DNA from: CALBZH01 sp964538515
GTDB lineage: Bacteria > Desulfobacterota > Syntrophobacteria > Syntrophobacterales > Syntrophobacteraceae
Assembly: GCA_964538515.1 (NCBI GenBank)
Contig: CAZIEW010000017.1
Span: 8,352 to 72,351, forward strand
Direction of reading: 5' to 3'
Length of the DNA: 64,000 nucleotides
The position numbers were made by a program, and so were the translations under genes. Positions 27,650-35,750 of this stretch are shown piece by piece; within the stretch, counting starts at the first letter, position 1, and each line of letters starts with the position of its first letter. The notes beneath the pieces are model-generated. The model was not told where the DNA came from and did not search any database. It was given only the letters and a program-made list of their open reading frames with translations.

Positions 27650-28825
27650 ATGACGTATGCGCGATACTCAGTGAGTCAACGAGACAAGCAGCCCTTGCTG
27701 GACTTTATCTTCTTTGCCCTCCAAGAATGCGGATGCCGCGTTCTGCATCATTCTTCGGCAAGAGAAGCCCCTCTACGCATTACGTTTGAGGCTCCCGACG
27801 GCGAAAGGATGGGAATCATCGCCTATGTGTTTTTCGCCAACTCCAAGATCACTCCGAATCGCCCTGCGGACGAGCACCGTTTCCAGGTGAAATACGGCCG
27901 TAACGACGGACGGCTACATCCGGTCTGGCAGGACCCCTTTGAGCTCTATACCACCCTATTCTTCGGCATCAACTTGGAGCGAGGGGTCTTTGTAGGAGCT
28001 GATCCCTGTCTCCACAACCCCACGAAATTCTTCATCTCAATCGAGTTCAAGGAGCACCACGTCGAGAGGATCCTGCAGGAGGGATGGACGTGGTGGGAAA
28101 GAGGGAAGCGCTCCTTCCGGGGAATGGATGAGCCGGTCGAAATCCTTGTCGGGGGCACACCCCGGCGTTTTCTGGACTTCGTGCGCTTCGAGCGTGCCGC
28201 GAAAGAGCTCGACCAAGGCCATCGGGCACTGCTCGCCGACAAGACGGGCGAGCTTGCGAGCTTTGTTCAGTCTCGCCGCGCAGCTCCATTTGCCCGGCAT
28301 CTGTCCCCCGACGTGTCGCATACGCTCTCCGCAGAATTTCAGCTGTCAAATGGCGAAATCCTGGATCTCATTCAAAGTGCTCCCCGGCTGAAAATGGCCG
28401 TGAGGGGCTGGGTGGCCGAGGAGCATCTCCAGAGACAGTTGTCGGTACTACCGGAAATCAGCGAGTGTGAGCGCATCGAAGAGGACGGAAAGCCGGACTT
28501 CGCTCTGCGATTCCAAGGAAGCAGACCCATCTATGTCGAGTGCAAGAACGTGCTGCGCCATAGGAGAGCGGACGGAATTCCCCGAATTGACTTTCAAAGG
28601 ACGAGGGCATCCAAAGTCGATCCGTGCTCCCGCTACTACAGAAGAGGGGAGTTCGATGTCGTGGCGGCGTGTCTGCATCCCTGCACGGAGCATTGGGAGT
28701 TCGCATTTGCGCTGACTCAGGATCTGGATCCCCACCCAAAATGCGACAAACGGCTGAGCAGCAACGTCTACATCAATGGACGATGGACACGCGATCCTTT
28801 GAATATTTTCGCCAGGGTCGGTTAG
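27650..28825 (+). CDS. Probable type II restriction endonuclease (PD-(D/E)XK)
   Basis: 391 residues. No family name comes to mind, but the C-terminal half has a PD-(D/E)XK-type active site: EDGKPDFALRF followed 11-12 residues later by IYVECKN. A tyrosine/arginine-rich stretch and YYRRGEFDVVAAC follow, as in nucleases that use the core beta sheet. The N-terminal half (about 1-200) is unrecognised and may bind DNA. The position directly between a C5 methyltransferase and a Vsr nuclease strongly suggests the cognate restriction enzyme. The start ATG lacks a clear ribosome site. Alternative: a Mrr- or AlwI-like helper nuclease. Confidence 0.7.
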   Translation: MTYARYSVSQRDKQPLLDFIFFALQECGCRVLHHSSAREAPLRITFEAPDGERMGIIAYVFFANSKITPNRPADEHRFQVKYGRNDGRLHPVWQDPFELYTTLFFGINLERGVFVGADPCLHNPTKFFISIEFKEHHVERILQEGWTWWERGKRSFRGMDEPVEILVGGTPRRFLDFVRFERAAKELDQGHRALLADKTGELASFVQSRRAAPFARHLSPDVSHTLSAEFQLSNGEILDLIQSAPRLKMAVRGWVAEEHLQRQLSVLPEISECERIEEDGKPDFALRFQGSRPIYVECKNVLRHRRADGIPRIDFQRTRASKVDPCSRYYRRGEFDVVAACLHPCTEHWEFAFALTQDLDPHPKCDKRLSSNVYINGRWTRDPLNIFARVG

Positions 28826-28869
28826 CATTGCTGTTCACGTTTTTTCGGGTCGACCCAAGCCTGCGCCCA

Positions 28870-29373
28870 ATGAGCAAGCAAATCGCCAAAACTCCGCGTT
28901 ACGACGCCTACCGTCCCTCTTCCCCAGCCGCTTCGCGTGCCAAGCGACGCAACAAGGCCAAGGATACGGGAGCGGAGGTGCTGTTGCGCAAAGCCCTTTG
29001 GGAACGGGGGGCTCGATATCGACTTCACGCAAGGGGGCTGCCCGGGAAACCTGATATTGTGTTTCCGAGGCAGAAGGTGGCTGTTTTCGTCGACGGCGAT
29101 TTTTGGCACGGCAGGAATTGGGATGAGCTGCGGGAAAAGCTGAAACATCGGGCAAACCCGGATTACTGGATTGCCAAAATCACATACAACCGCACACGAG
29201 ATCGTGAGCAGACGGAAGCACTCAAGGGGCAAGGGTGGACGGTTCTGCGGTTATGGGAAACGGAGGTCAATAGTGATCCTCATGCGGCGGTCGAAAAGGT
29301 CTTGAGCGCCCTCACCGTTGTCAGTCAGAGCCGTGTCATCCCGAATGGAGATGAGGGATTCGAAGATTTCTAA
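28870..29373 (+). CDS. vsr: Very short patch repair (Vsr) endonuclease
   Basis: 167 residues from the ATG of MSKQIAKTPRYD; a longer upstream frame overlaps the nuclease gene and is not needed. Vsr motifs are clear: DTGAEVLLRKALWERGARYR, GLPGKPDIVFPRQKVAVFVD with the catalytic Asp, GDFWHGRNW with the zinc/catalytic His, and a C-terminal WTVLRLWETEV. Vsr nicks T:G mismatches that arise when 5-methylcytosine is deaminated. It sits after the C5 methyltransferase and nuclease in one unit, protecting the host from the mutagenic side effect of methylation. 29374-29520 to the convergent regulator gene holds nothing recognisable. Confidence 0.92.
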   Translation: MSKQIAKTPRYDAYRPSSPAASRAKRRNKAKDTGAEVLLRKALWERGARYRLHARGLPGKPDIVFPRQKVAVFVDGDFWHGRNWDELREKLKHRANPDYWIAKITYNRTRDREQTEALKGQGWTVLRLWETEVNSDPHAAVEKVLSALTVVSQSRVIPNGDEGFEDF

Positions 29374-29520
29374 CTTCACTTGACATGACAGGAAGCTCGA
29401 GCCCTGACGGTCCGGGCAAGAGGATCTCAGCCGTTTGATTGGTGACTTTCGCTGCACCGAACTGGTGGGGGTATGCCAGTTGCTGAGAGTGGGCTCACCT
29501 CTCTCCGACTGCCCAAGGGG

Positions 29521-30906
29521 TCAGGCTTGTCCGGTTCGCCCGTCGAAGTCGGGCTGCTGGGATTCGGGGGCGCGGAGGTTGTATCGCTTGATTTTGTTGT
29601 GCAGGGTGGTGCGGTTGACCCGGAGGATTTTGGCGGCTTTGGAGATGTTCCACTGGCAGTACTTGAGGATCTGGTCGATGTGGCTGCGCTCCATTTCTTC
29701 CAGGGAGTGAGGGGGGGCTTGGCCTGGCGAGCGAAAGAGGAAGGCGAAGTCGCTTCGAGTCAATTGGGTGCCTTTAGCCAAAACGACGGCCCGCTCGATC
29801 GCGTTCTCCAACTCCCGGATGTTGCCCGGCCAGTTGTGGGATTCCAGCAGCTCCAGGGCTTGTTTCTGAATAGATGTGACGGGCTTGTTGGTTTCCTTGC
29901 GGAATCGGTCCAAAAAGTGCTGGGCCAGGATGGGGATGTCGTCCACCCGCTCGCGCAGAGGCGGGACCTCGATTTCGATCACGTTCAGGCGGAAGTAAAG
30001 ATCTTGGCGGAAGGTGCCGCGCTTGATTTCTTCGAGGAGATTCCGGTGTGTGGCCGAAATGAGCCGAAAATTCACCAAGATGTCCTTGGAGCTTCCGACC
30101 CGCTGAAACCGCTTTTCCTGGAGCACCCGCAGGAGGTCCACCTGCATCTTGGCCGGAATCTCGCCGATCTCGTCCAAAAAGAGAGTCCCGTCCTGGGCCA
30201 GCTCCAATCTGCCTTTCTTGCCGGATCGCGCCGCTCCGGTGAAAGCCCCCGCTTCATGGCCGAAAAGCTCGCTTTCGAGCAATGTCTCGGGGAACGCGCC
30301 ACAATTGATGGGAACAAAGCTGCCCCCCGACCGGTTGCTCCGTGCGTGGATGGCCCGCGCGATAAGCTCCTTTCCCGTGCCGGTTTCGCCATGGATAAGA
30401 ACAGCCGAGTCGACCTTCGCGATCTTTTCGAGCAGCTCAAAAAGCCTTTGCATGCTTTCCGAGACCCCGATCAAGTTGTCGAATCCGGCCAGGTCCTGCA
30501 CCTGCTCGCGCAGGGACAGGTTCTCCTCGATAAGCCGTTTCTGCTTGAGGAGCTTGTCGACGAGAACACTGAGGAGCTCTGGGTCGAAAGGCTTCATCAA
30601 ATAGTCGTTTGCACCGAGCTTCATGGCCTGGACGGCGTTCTCGACGGACCCGAAGGCTGTGATCATGACCACCATCACGTCCGAATGACGCTCCTTGATG
30701 GTCTTTAGGATGTCGAGGCCGCCGACATCCGGCATCATCACGTCGAGGAAAACGAGATCGAAATAGGCTTCCTGCATCAGTTTGAGCGCCGCTTTCCCGC
30801 CGTCCGCGGCTCGCACTTCATGCCCGGATTTCTTGAGCCAGCCGAGCAGGGACTCTCGAATGATCAATTCGTCATCGACGATCAGGATCCGCGCCTTCTG
30901 GCTCAT
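29521..30906 (-). CDS. NtrC-family sigma54 response regulator
   Basis: 461 residues in the standard order receiver, AAA+ ATPase, Fis-type helix-turn-helix. The receiver Asp is in LVFLDVMMPDVGGLDIL. The AAA+ domain has Walker A GETGTGKELIARAI, the sigma54-contact loop GAFTGAARSGKKGR and Walker B GTLFLDEIGE. The C-terminal DNA-binding helix pair is in NISKAAKILRVNRTTLHNKI. Its ATG overlaps the stop of the upstream kinase (ATGA), so the two form one two-component pair. It closely resembles the regulator at 47575; both flank the plus-strand Hdr operon, which is probably a target. It activates only sigma54 promoters. Confidence 0.93.
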   Translation of the reverse strand: MSQKARILIVDDELIIRESLLGWLKKSGHEVRAADGGKAALKLMQEAYFDLVFLDVMMPDVGGLDILKTIKERHSDVMVVMITAFGSVENAVQAMKLGANDYLMKPFDPELLSVLVDKLLKQKRLIEENLSLREQVQDLAGFDNLIGVSESMQRLFELLEKIAKVDSAVLIHGETGTGKELIARAIHARSNRSGGSFVPINCGAFPETLLESELFGHEAGAFTGAARSGKKGRLELAQDGTLFLDEIGEIPAKMQVDLLRVLQEKRFQRVGSSKDILVNFRLISATHRNLLEEIKRGTFRQDLYFRLNVIEIEVPPLRERVDDIPILAQHFLDRFRKETNKPVTSIQKQALELLESHNWPGNIRELENAIERAVVLAKGTQLTRSDFAFLFRSPGQAPPHSLEEMERSHIDQILKYCQWNISKAAKILRVNRTTLHNKIKRYNLRAPESQQPDFDGRTGQA

Positions 30907-32486
30907 CGTGATTCTTTCTTATTTTCCGCGAGCGCAGGCGGCTCAATGCGGCATTCCCGAGCAACCTCCTGCAGCCTCGACACAGCCCCCTCGTTTGACT
31001 CCGCCCTCGGGAACCGCAGGATGAAATTGGACCCCTTGTCGACTTCGCTCTTGATGTAGATCGTTCCCTGGTGCTCCTTGATGATGCCGTACACGACGGA
31101 AAGGCCCAGGCCGACCCCCTTTTCTCCCTGCTTGGTGCTGAAAAACGGCTCGAAGATCTTCGAGATCATTTCCTGCGGGATGCCGATTCCCGTGTCTTCA
31201 AATTCGGTGCAGATGAGATTGTGGACGCTGTCGAAGTAAGTCCGAATCGTCACCCGGCCTCCGTTCGGCATGGCCTCCATCGCGTTGAACAGGATATTGA
31301 TCAGGCATTGCTGGATCTGGCAGGGATCGCCCGTCATCTCGGGGAGGTCCTCGGCGAGCTCGGTCTGGATGCGAATCACGTTCTGCTCGGCCTTGTGTCG
31401 AAACAGAAATACAATTTTATTAATAATATCGTTGAGCTGAAAGTCGCGATACTCGATTTTGTGCTGCCGGGAGAAGGAGAGCAGGTTGTTGACGATGTTG
31501 CTGCACCGTGCGGCTTCGGTATCGATGAGATGCAGGTAGTAGCCGAACTGCTTGAGGTCGGCTTCCTCGATGGAGCCTTCGTCCAGTCTTTGGTGCATGA
31601 GGCGGGCAAGGGCCAGGATGCCGGAAAGGGGATTGTTGATTTCGTGCACCGCGCTCGAGACGAGCTTTCCCAAAGCGATCATCTTGTCTTCGTGAATCAG
31701 CCGGGCGAGGTTCATCTTGAGCTTCCGCGTGCGCTGCTCCACCCGCCGCTCAAGCTCCTCCGTGATGTCGCGCATGATGGCCAGAACGAGCTCCACCTTC
31801 CCGTTCTCGTTCTTCAGGGGCATGGTGGTCATTTCGCAATAGATCGGGTGTCCGTCCTGGATGAAATGCTCCCGGATCGCGTGGGCGGTGCCTCCGGTCT
31901 CCAGACTCTTGACGAGTGGGCACAGGTCCCCCATTTCCTCGATGGGGTTCTGAGAGCAGTGGATGACCTCGTAGCAGCGCTTCCCGATGATGTCCTCTTT
32001 GCGGGTCGAGACGAATTTCTCGAACGCCTCGTTGACGTCGAGAATCCTGAAGTCGGGCTGCAGCAGCAGCACTTCATCCTGGATGTTCGAGAAAATGCTG
32101 TCGACGAGGGTTTCATGGATGGCGAGCTGGCGTTTCTCGAGGAGATACTCGTTGCGAAACCGGATCATGTCCCCGATGAGCCGGGAAAGGGCCGACTCCA
32201 GCTGCCTGACCGCGACGGGTGCCTCGGGGTGGAACGACTCGATGATGGAAAGCGCTTGGGCGTCCATCAGCTCGATGATGCAGTCCATCCCCGCTATGCT
32301 GCGGAAGTCTTCGTAATCTCGAGTGGTGTAAATCCCTTTTCTCTGGGCGTATCTGATTCCGACGGCGTCCATGTTCGGATCCGCGACCCCAATCACCTTG
32401 ACGTTGAAGCTGGGCAACCGGTTGGAGTCCAGCATCTCGAGCAAGGCCTTGCAGCGTTTGCCACCCCCAACGATGCCGATTTTCAT
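30903..32486 (-). CDS. PAS histidine kinase with N-terminal Rossmann-like domain
   Basis: 527 residues from the ATG of MKIGIVGGGKRCKALLEML; an upstream ATG at 32507 is nearly as good. The first about 100 residues look like a dinucleotide-binding fold: KIGIVGGGKRC, a beta strand VKVIGVADPN ending in Asp as in NAD(P)-dependent dehydrogenases, then IYTTRDYEDF and CIIELMD. A PAS domain follows with a cysteine group (GKRCYEVIHC...CPLVKSL). The kinase core has the His box SSAVHEINNPLSGILALA, then NILFNAMEAM, DTGIGIP and FFSTKQGEKGVGLGLSVV. No transmembrane segment is present. It is co-transcribed with the NtrC regulator. Inference: a cytosolic sensor of pyridine-nucleotide or redox state. Confidence 0.85.
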   Translation of the reverse strand: MKIGIVGGGKRCKALLEMLDSNRLPSFNVKVIGVADPNMDAVGIRYAQRKGIYTTRDYEDFRSIAGMDCIIELMDAQALSIIESFHPEAPVAVRQLESALSRLIGDMIRFRNEYLLEKRQLAIHETLVDSIFSNIQDEVLLLQPDFRILDVNEAFEKFVSTRKEDIIGKRCYEVIHCSQNPIEEMGDLCPLVKSLETGGTAHAIREHFIQDGHPIYCEMTTMPLKNENGKVELVLAIMRDITEELERRVEQRTRKLKMNLARLIHEDKMIALGKLVSSAVHEINNPLSGILALARLMHQRLDEGSIEEADLKQFGYYLHLIDTEAARCSNIVNNLLSFSRQHKIEYRDFQLNDIINKIVFLFRHKAEQNVIRIQTELAEDLPEMTGDPCQIQQCLINILFNAMEAMPNGGRVTIRTYFDSVHNLICTEFEDTGIGIPQEMISKIFEPFFSTKQGEKGVGLGLSVVYGIIKEHQGTIYIKSEVDKGSNFILRFPRAESNEGAVSRLQEVARECRIEPPALAENKKESR

Positions 32487-33422
32487 GGGCTCACACGAAC
32501 CTTTCATCACGCCCTCACTTGTGGAGCATGTTGAATTATTCAGCATGGTGTTTAAATTTTCAACATACTTCTGGAGCAAGCATCAGCGCCTAGGTCACGG
32601 CGCTTCGGTTTATTGGCTGTCTATAAATCCAACACTTTCCCCAAAACCATCCGGTTGGGACGTCCGTTGCGGCCTGTAGGGGATCCTGTTTGCCTTTTAT
32701 CCGGTCCGTTGGATGCCCCGACGTGTCGCACCTGTCCCCGCTTGGGGGCCTTAAGCCGCCGTTGGCCCGCATTGCGGCCATGTTGTCGTCAGGCCATGCC
32801 TTGTGGTTGTGGAAACGGGCATCACCGTTGAGGCGAAACCCCCGGGCGTAGCGACGAGGCATCGTGTGCGAATGCGTCGGGGAGGGCCCCGGCTTAGAGC
32901 TGAGCCTCGTTTAGTGGTTGCGCTTCCTGCAAAAAGAAGGCATTTTCAAAGTCAATTTCATGCAATTAAGGCACCTGATTCGATCGCTCCCTCTCGCTGC
33001 TCTGAGTAAAACCTCATCAATCTGCTGTTCAATTTTGCCTCAGGTGGTCTGAGTTGGCTCCCGGGGTTGTTTTCCGGCAACGGTTCTCCCCTGTTTCGTA
33101 ATTGAAAAGGGACCGCTTTGCCGTGGAGATAATCTTCCTGGCATGCTTGTTGATTCAATGAGCAAGGCGGCCACTAAGGACTGCTTCCACCCAAGCGTGC
33201 TTGTTGTAAAGCGGTCTATCGGTAGAAGTAGGTAACGATAAGGCCAAGCGAGTTTAGAGATGTAGATTTTTTGCGTCGTATCTTCTACTTGATCTAACAT
33301 AGCATAGAGTTGGTCGTGTTTTGAATACATATCAATAATTGCTTGAAATAGGTTAATTGCGGATTGATCTGCTGCTAATCGATGGTTGAACAAGGTATGG
33401 ATAGCGATTTTCCATCCCTTTT
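32487..33422. other. Long intergenic region between divergent kinase and Hdr operon
   Basis: Over 900 bases without a convincing gene. The part after about 33200 is AT-richer than its neighbours. A 117-codon frame on the minus strand (33040-33393) resembles no known protein. The region holds one sigma54-like site at 32655-32670 and probably the regulatory sites for both divergent units. The ATG of the plus-strand gene at 33423 has no good ribosome site. Confidence 0.5.
32655..32670 (+). promoter_or_regulatory. Candidate sigma54 promoter facing the Hdr operon
   Basis: TTGGGACGTCCGTTGC matches the sigma54 pattern TTGGCACG-N4-TTGC at all but one base and has the required GG-N10-GC spacing. It points toward the Hdr operon but lies about 750 bases before its first ATG, which would leave an unusually long leader. 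An NtrC regulator is encoded next door. Confidence 0.4.
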
Positions 33423-35750
33423 ATGTCGACGCTCAAGGGGAAGATCGTGAAGAGCAACGGTGTGTACCCGGATCTCTACAATGAGGTCGCAAAGCTTGGG
33501 GCCAGGGATATGGAAATCTGTATGCAGTGTGGCAACTGTGCCTCTGCATGTCCTTTGTCTGGCCAGGAAAACACGTTTCCTCGAAAGATTTATCGCTATC
33601 TGCAGCTCGGCTTGAAAGACAAGCTCCTGGAAGCACCCGAACCGTGGCTTTGTTACTACTGCGGCGATTGCAACATCGATTGTCCCCGGGGAGCCGAGCC
33701 TTCCGAGACAATGATGGCGACTCGCCGCTGGCTGACCACTCAGTACGACTGGACGGGGCTCGCGAAGCGCTTCTACCTCTCCGAAGCCTGGGAGCTCGGT
33801 GCGCTGGGCGCGGTGGCACTGCTTGTCGTGCTCCTCTTTGTGTTCTTTCATGGTCCCATCGTCACCGACCGCGTTGCCGTGAATACCTTCGCGCCCGTGA
33901 TGTGGATCGAAATCGGCGATCTCGTGATGGCCGCAATCCTCTCGACCTTTCTGCTCTCAAACGCCTTCAGAATGGCCCGGCTGATCTTGAACGGGACCCG
34001 CGTCCCCCTTTCGCTCTGGGTCACGGAAGCCAAGACCTTTGTGGTGCACTTCCTCACGCAACAGCGCTGGCGCAAATGCGGTGAGGACCGGAGCCGGTGG
34101 TTGAAGCACCTGATCCTGGTTTCGGGTTATCTGACGATGATGACCCTGATTATCGTGTTCATCCGCTGGTTCCAGGTGGATGACTCAAGCTGGCATTTTT
34201 CGAGTATTTTCGGTTACTACGCGACGGGTGTCCTGCTGTTCATGACCGTGGAGATGTTCCGCAGTCGCCTCGAGAAGAAGGAGCGCATCCACCGGTTTTC
34301 GCACATGTCCGACTGGCTTTTTCTGAGTCTTCTCTTCCTCACCTCCTTGACCGGCATCATGATGCACATCGTTCGGCTCCTCGGGTGGCCGGTGACCACT
34401 TATGTCATGTACGTCATTCACCTGGCGATTGCCGTGCCGATGCTGGTGATCGAGGTGCCCTTCGGAAAATGGTCGCACCTCTTTTACAGACCCCTGGCGA
34501 TCTTCCTGACTACGCTCAAGGAAAAGGCCCTGCAACCCTCGAAAGCCGCTGTGGCCGTGATCCAGAAAGACGTCGGCGAGACCTTCCAGAGCTGCATGCA
34601 GTGCGGTGCGTGCAGCGGGGCTTGTCCCTGGGGTGAGGTGTTGAGCTACAGTCCCCGGAAGATTCTCCGTGACATCGGCCTGGACAAAGGCTCGGACGTC
34701 TCTGTCGACCAGGCTTCCTGGACGTGCTCCACCTGCAACAGCTGCGTGGAGCAGTGTCCTCGTGGGATCGGGATCGTCGATCTCTTGAGATCGGTCCGTC
34801 GCCAGGTTGTCGATGCCGGATTGATGCCCAAATCCTTTGAGGCGCCAGTCGCGAATCTGAAGCAAAACGGCACCCCGTGGGAAGGAAGAGCGCAGGACCG
34901 CCTGCAATGGGCCCCAGGAGCTTCGCTGCCAGCCTTTAAAAAAGAAGAGCACGAGTACTGCCTGTTCACGTGCTGCACCACGGCCTTCGACACGAGCGCC
35001 GACAAGGGGCCGCAAAAGGCGGGCCTGGCCCTCGTGAGGTTGCTCGATCATGCCGGTGTGGCTTACGGGTCTCTCGGGACGCAGGAGTCCTGCTGTGGGG
35101 ACCTGGTCGACAAGATCGGGGCGTCGCAGGCGACGGCCGATCTCACCCGGAAAAACACCGAGCTGTTCCTGAACGCCGGTGCTTCCAAGATTCTCACCGT
35201 CTCGCCGCACTGTCTGAATGCCTTCAGCAAGCACTACGACGGCCTGAAGGGCATCATGCAGGTCCACGCGACCGAGCTCCTCGATGCGCTCATTCAAGAG
35301 GGGAGCATCAAGCCCGTCAACGCGCTCGATCTCACGGTGACGTACCACGACCCCTGTTATCTCGGGAGACACTCGTCCATTTACGAGCCACCCCGACGAG
35401 TTCTTGAGTCCATCCCGGGGGTCACGCTGATTGAAATGCAGAACAGCCGGGAGAGGAGCTTTTGCTGCGGGGGCGGAAGCGGCGGACCGTGGAAGAACGA
35501 CAACGGGAAGGAAGGTCTCGGTGAGGTCCGGGTCCGGGAAGCCCTCTCGACCGGTGCGACCGTGATCGCCACGGCGTGCCCGTACTGCATCCGAATGCTC
35601 AACGAGGCAATCGCAAGGCTCGGTGTGGGCAGCAGGATCCGCGTTCAGGATGTATCCGAGCTGCTATTACAGTCGGTTGATTTGTTTGACATGTCAGGCA
35701 AGACCGAAAGCCAATCGACGAGATCTTTTCAGGAGGACCGTAATGTCTGA
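33423..35750 (+). CDS. Membrane HdrC-cytochrome b-HdrD-like fusion protein
   Basis: 775 residues. Residues 30-105 hold two [4Fe-4S] sites of HdrC type (CMQCGNCASACPLSG, CYYCGDCNIDCPRG). Six membrane helices follow (from LGALGAVALLVVLLFVFF at about 125 to VIHLAIAVPMLVIEVPFG), with histidines suited to heme b, as in HdrE, NarI or QmoC. A second ferredoxin pair comes next (CMQCGACSGACPWGE, CSTCNSCVEQCPRG). The C-terminus carries two full CCG domains (CLFTCCTTAFD...ESCCGD, DPCYLGRHSS...FCCGGGSGG), the noncubane cluster sites where HdrB/HdrD reduces disulfides. It therefore links the quinone pool to a thiol/disulfide reaction on the cytoplasmic side. It leads the operon; the next gene overlaps its stop. 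Confidence 0.88.
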   Translation: MSTLKGKIVKSNGVYPDLYNEVAKLGARDMEICMQCGNCASACPLSGQENTFPRKIYRYLQLGLKDKLLEAPEPWLCYYCGDCNIDCPRGAEPSETMMATRRWLTTQYDWTGLAKRFYLSEAWELGALGAVALLVVLLFVFFHGPIVTDRVAVNTFAPVMWIEIGDLVMAAILSTFLLSNAFRMARLILNGTRVPLSLWVTEAKTFVVHFLTQQRWRKCGEDRSRWLKHLILVSGYLTMMTLIIVFIRWFQVDDSSWHFSSIFGYYATGVLLFMTVEMFRSRLEKKERIHRFSHMSDWLFLSLLFLTSLTGIMMHIVRLLGWPVTTYVMYVIHLAIAVPMLVIEVPFGKWSHLFYRPLAIFLTTLKEKALQPSKAAVAVIQKDVGETFQSCMQCGACSGACPWGEVLSYSPRKILRDIGLDKGSDVSVDQASWTCSTCNSCVEQCPRGIGIVDLLRSVRRQVVDAGLMPKSFEAPVANLKQNGTPWEGRAQDRLQWAPGASLPAFKKEEHEYCLFTCCTTAFDTSADKGPQKAGLALVRLLDHAGVAYGSLGTQESCCGDLVDKIGASQATADLTRKNTELFLNAGASKILTVSPHCLNAFSKHYDGLKGIMQVHATELLDALIQEGSIKPVNALDLTVTYHDPCYLGRHSSIYEPPRRVLESIPGVTLIEMQNSRERSFCCGGGSGGPWKNDNGKEGLGEVRVREALSTGATVIATACPYCIRMLNEAIARLGVGSRIRVQDVSELLLQSVDLFDMSGKTESQSTRSFQEDRNV

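Noticed and set aside
33050..33070. TGGCTCCCGGGGTTGT as a sigma54 site for the Hdr operon
   Set aside because: GG and the -12 element are 11 bases apart instead of 10, and the -12 GC is GT.
33040..33393. 117-codon minus-strand frame in the long intergenic region
   Set aside because: No recognisable family, no ribosome site, and it lies in an AT-richer regulatory stretch.
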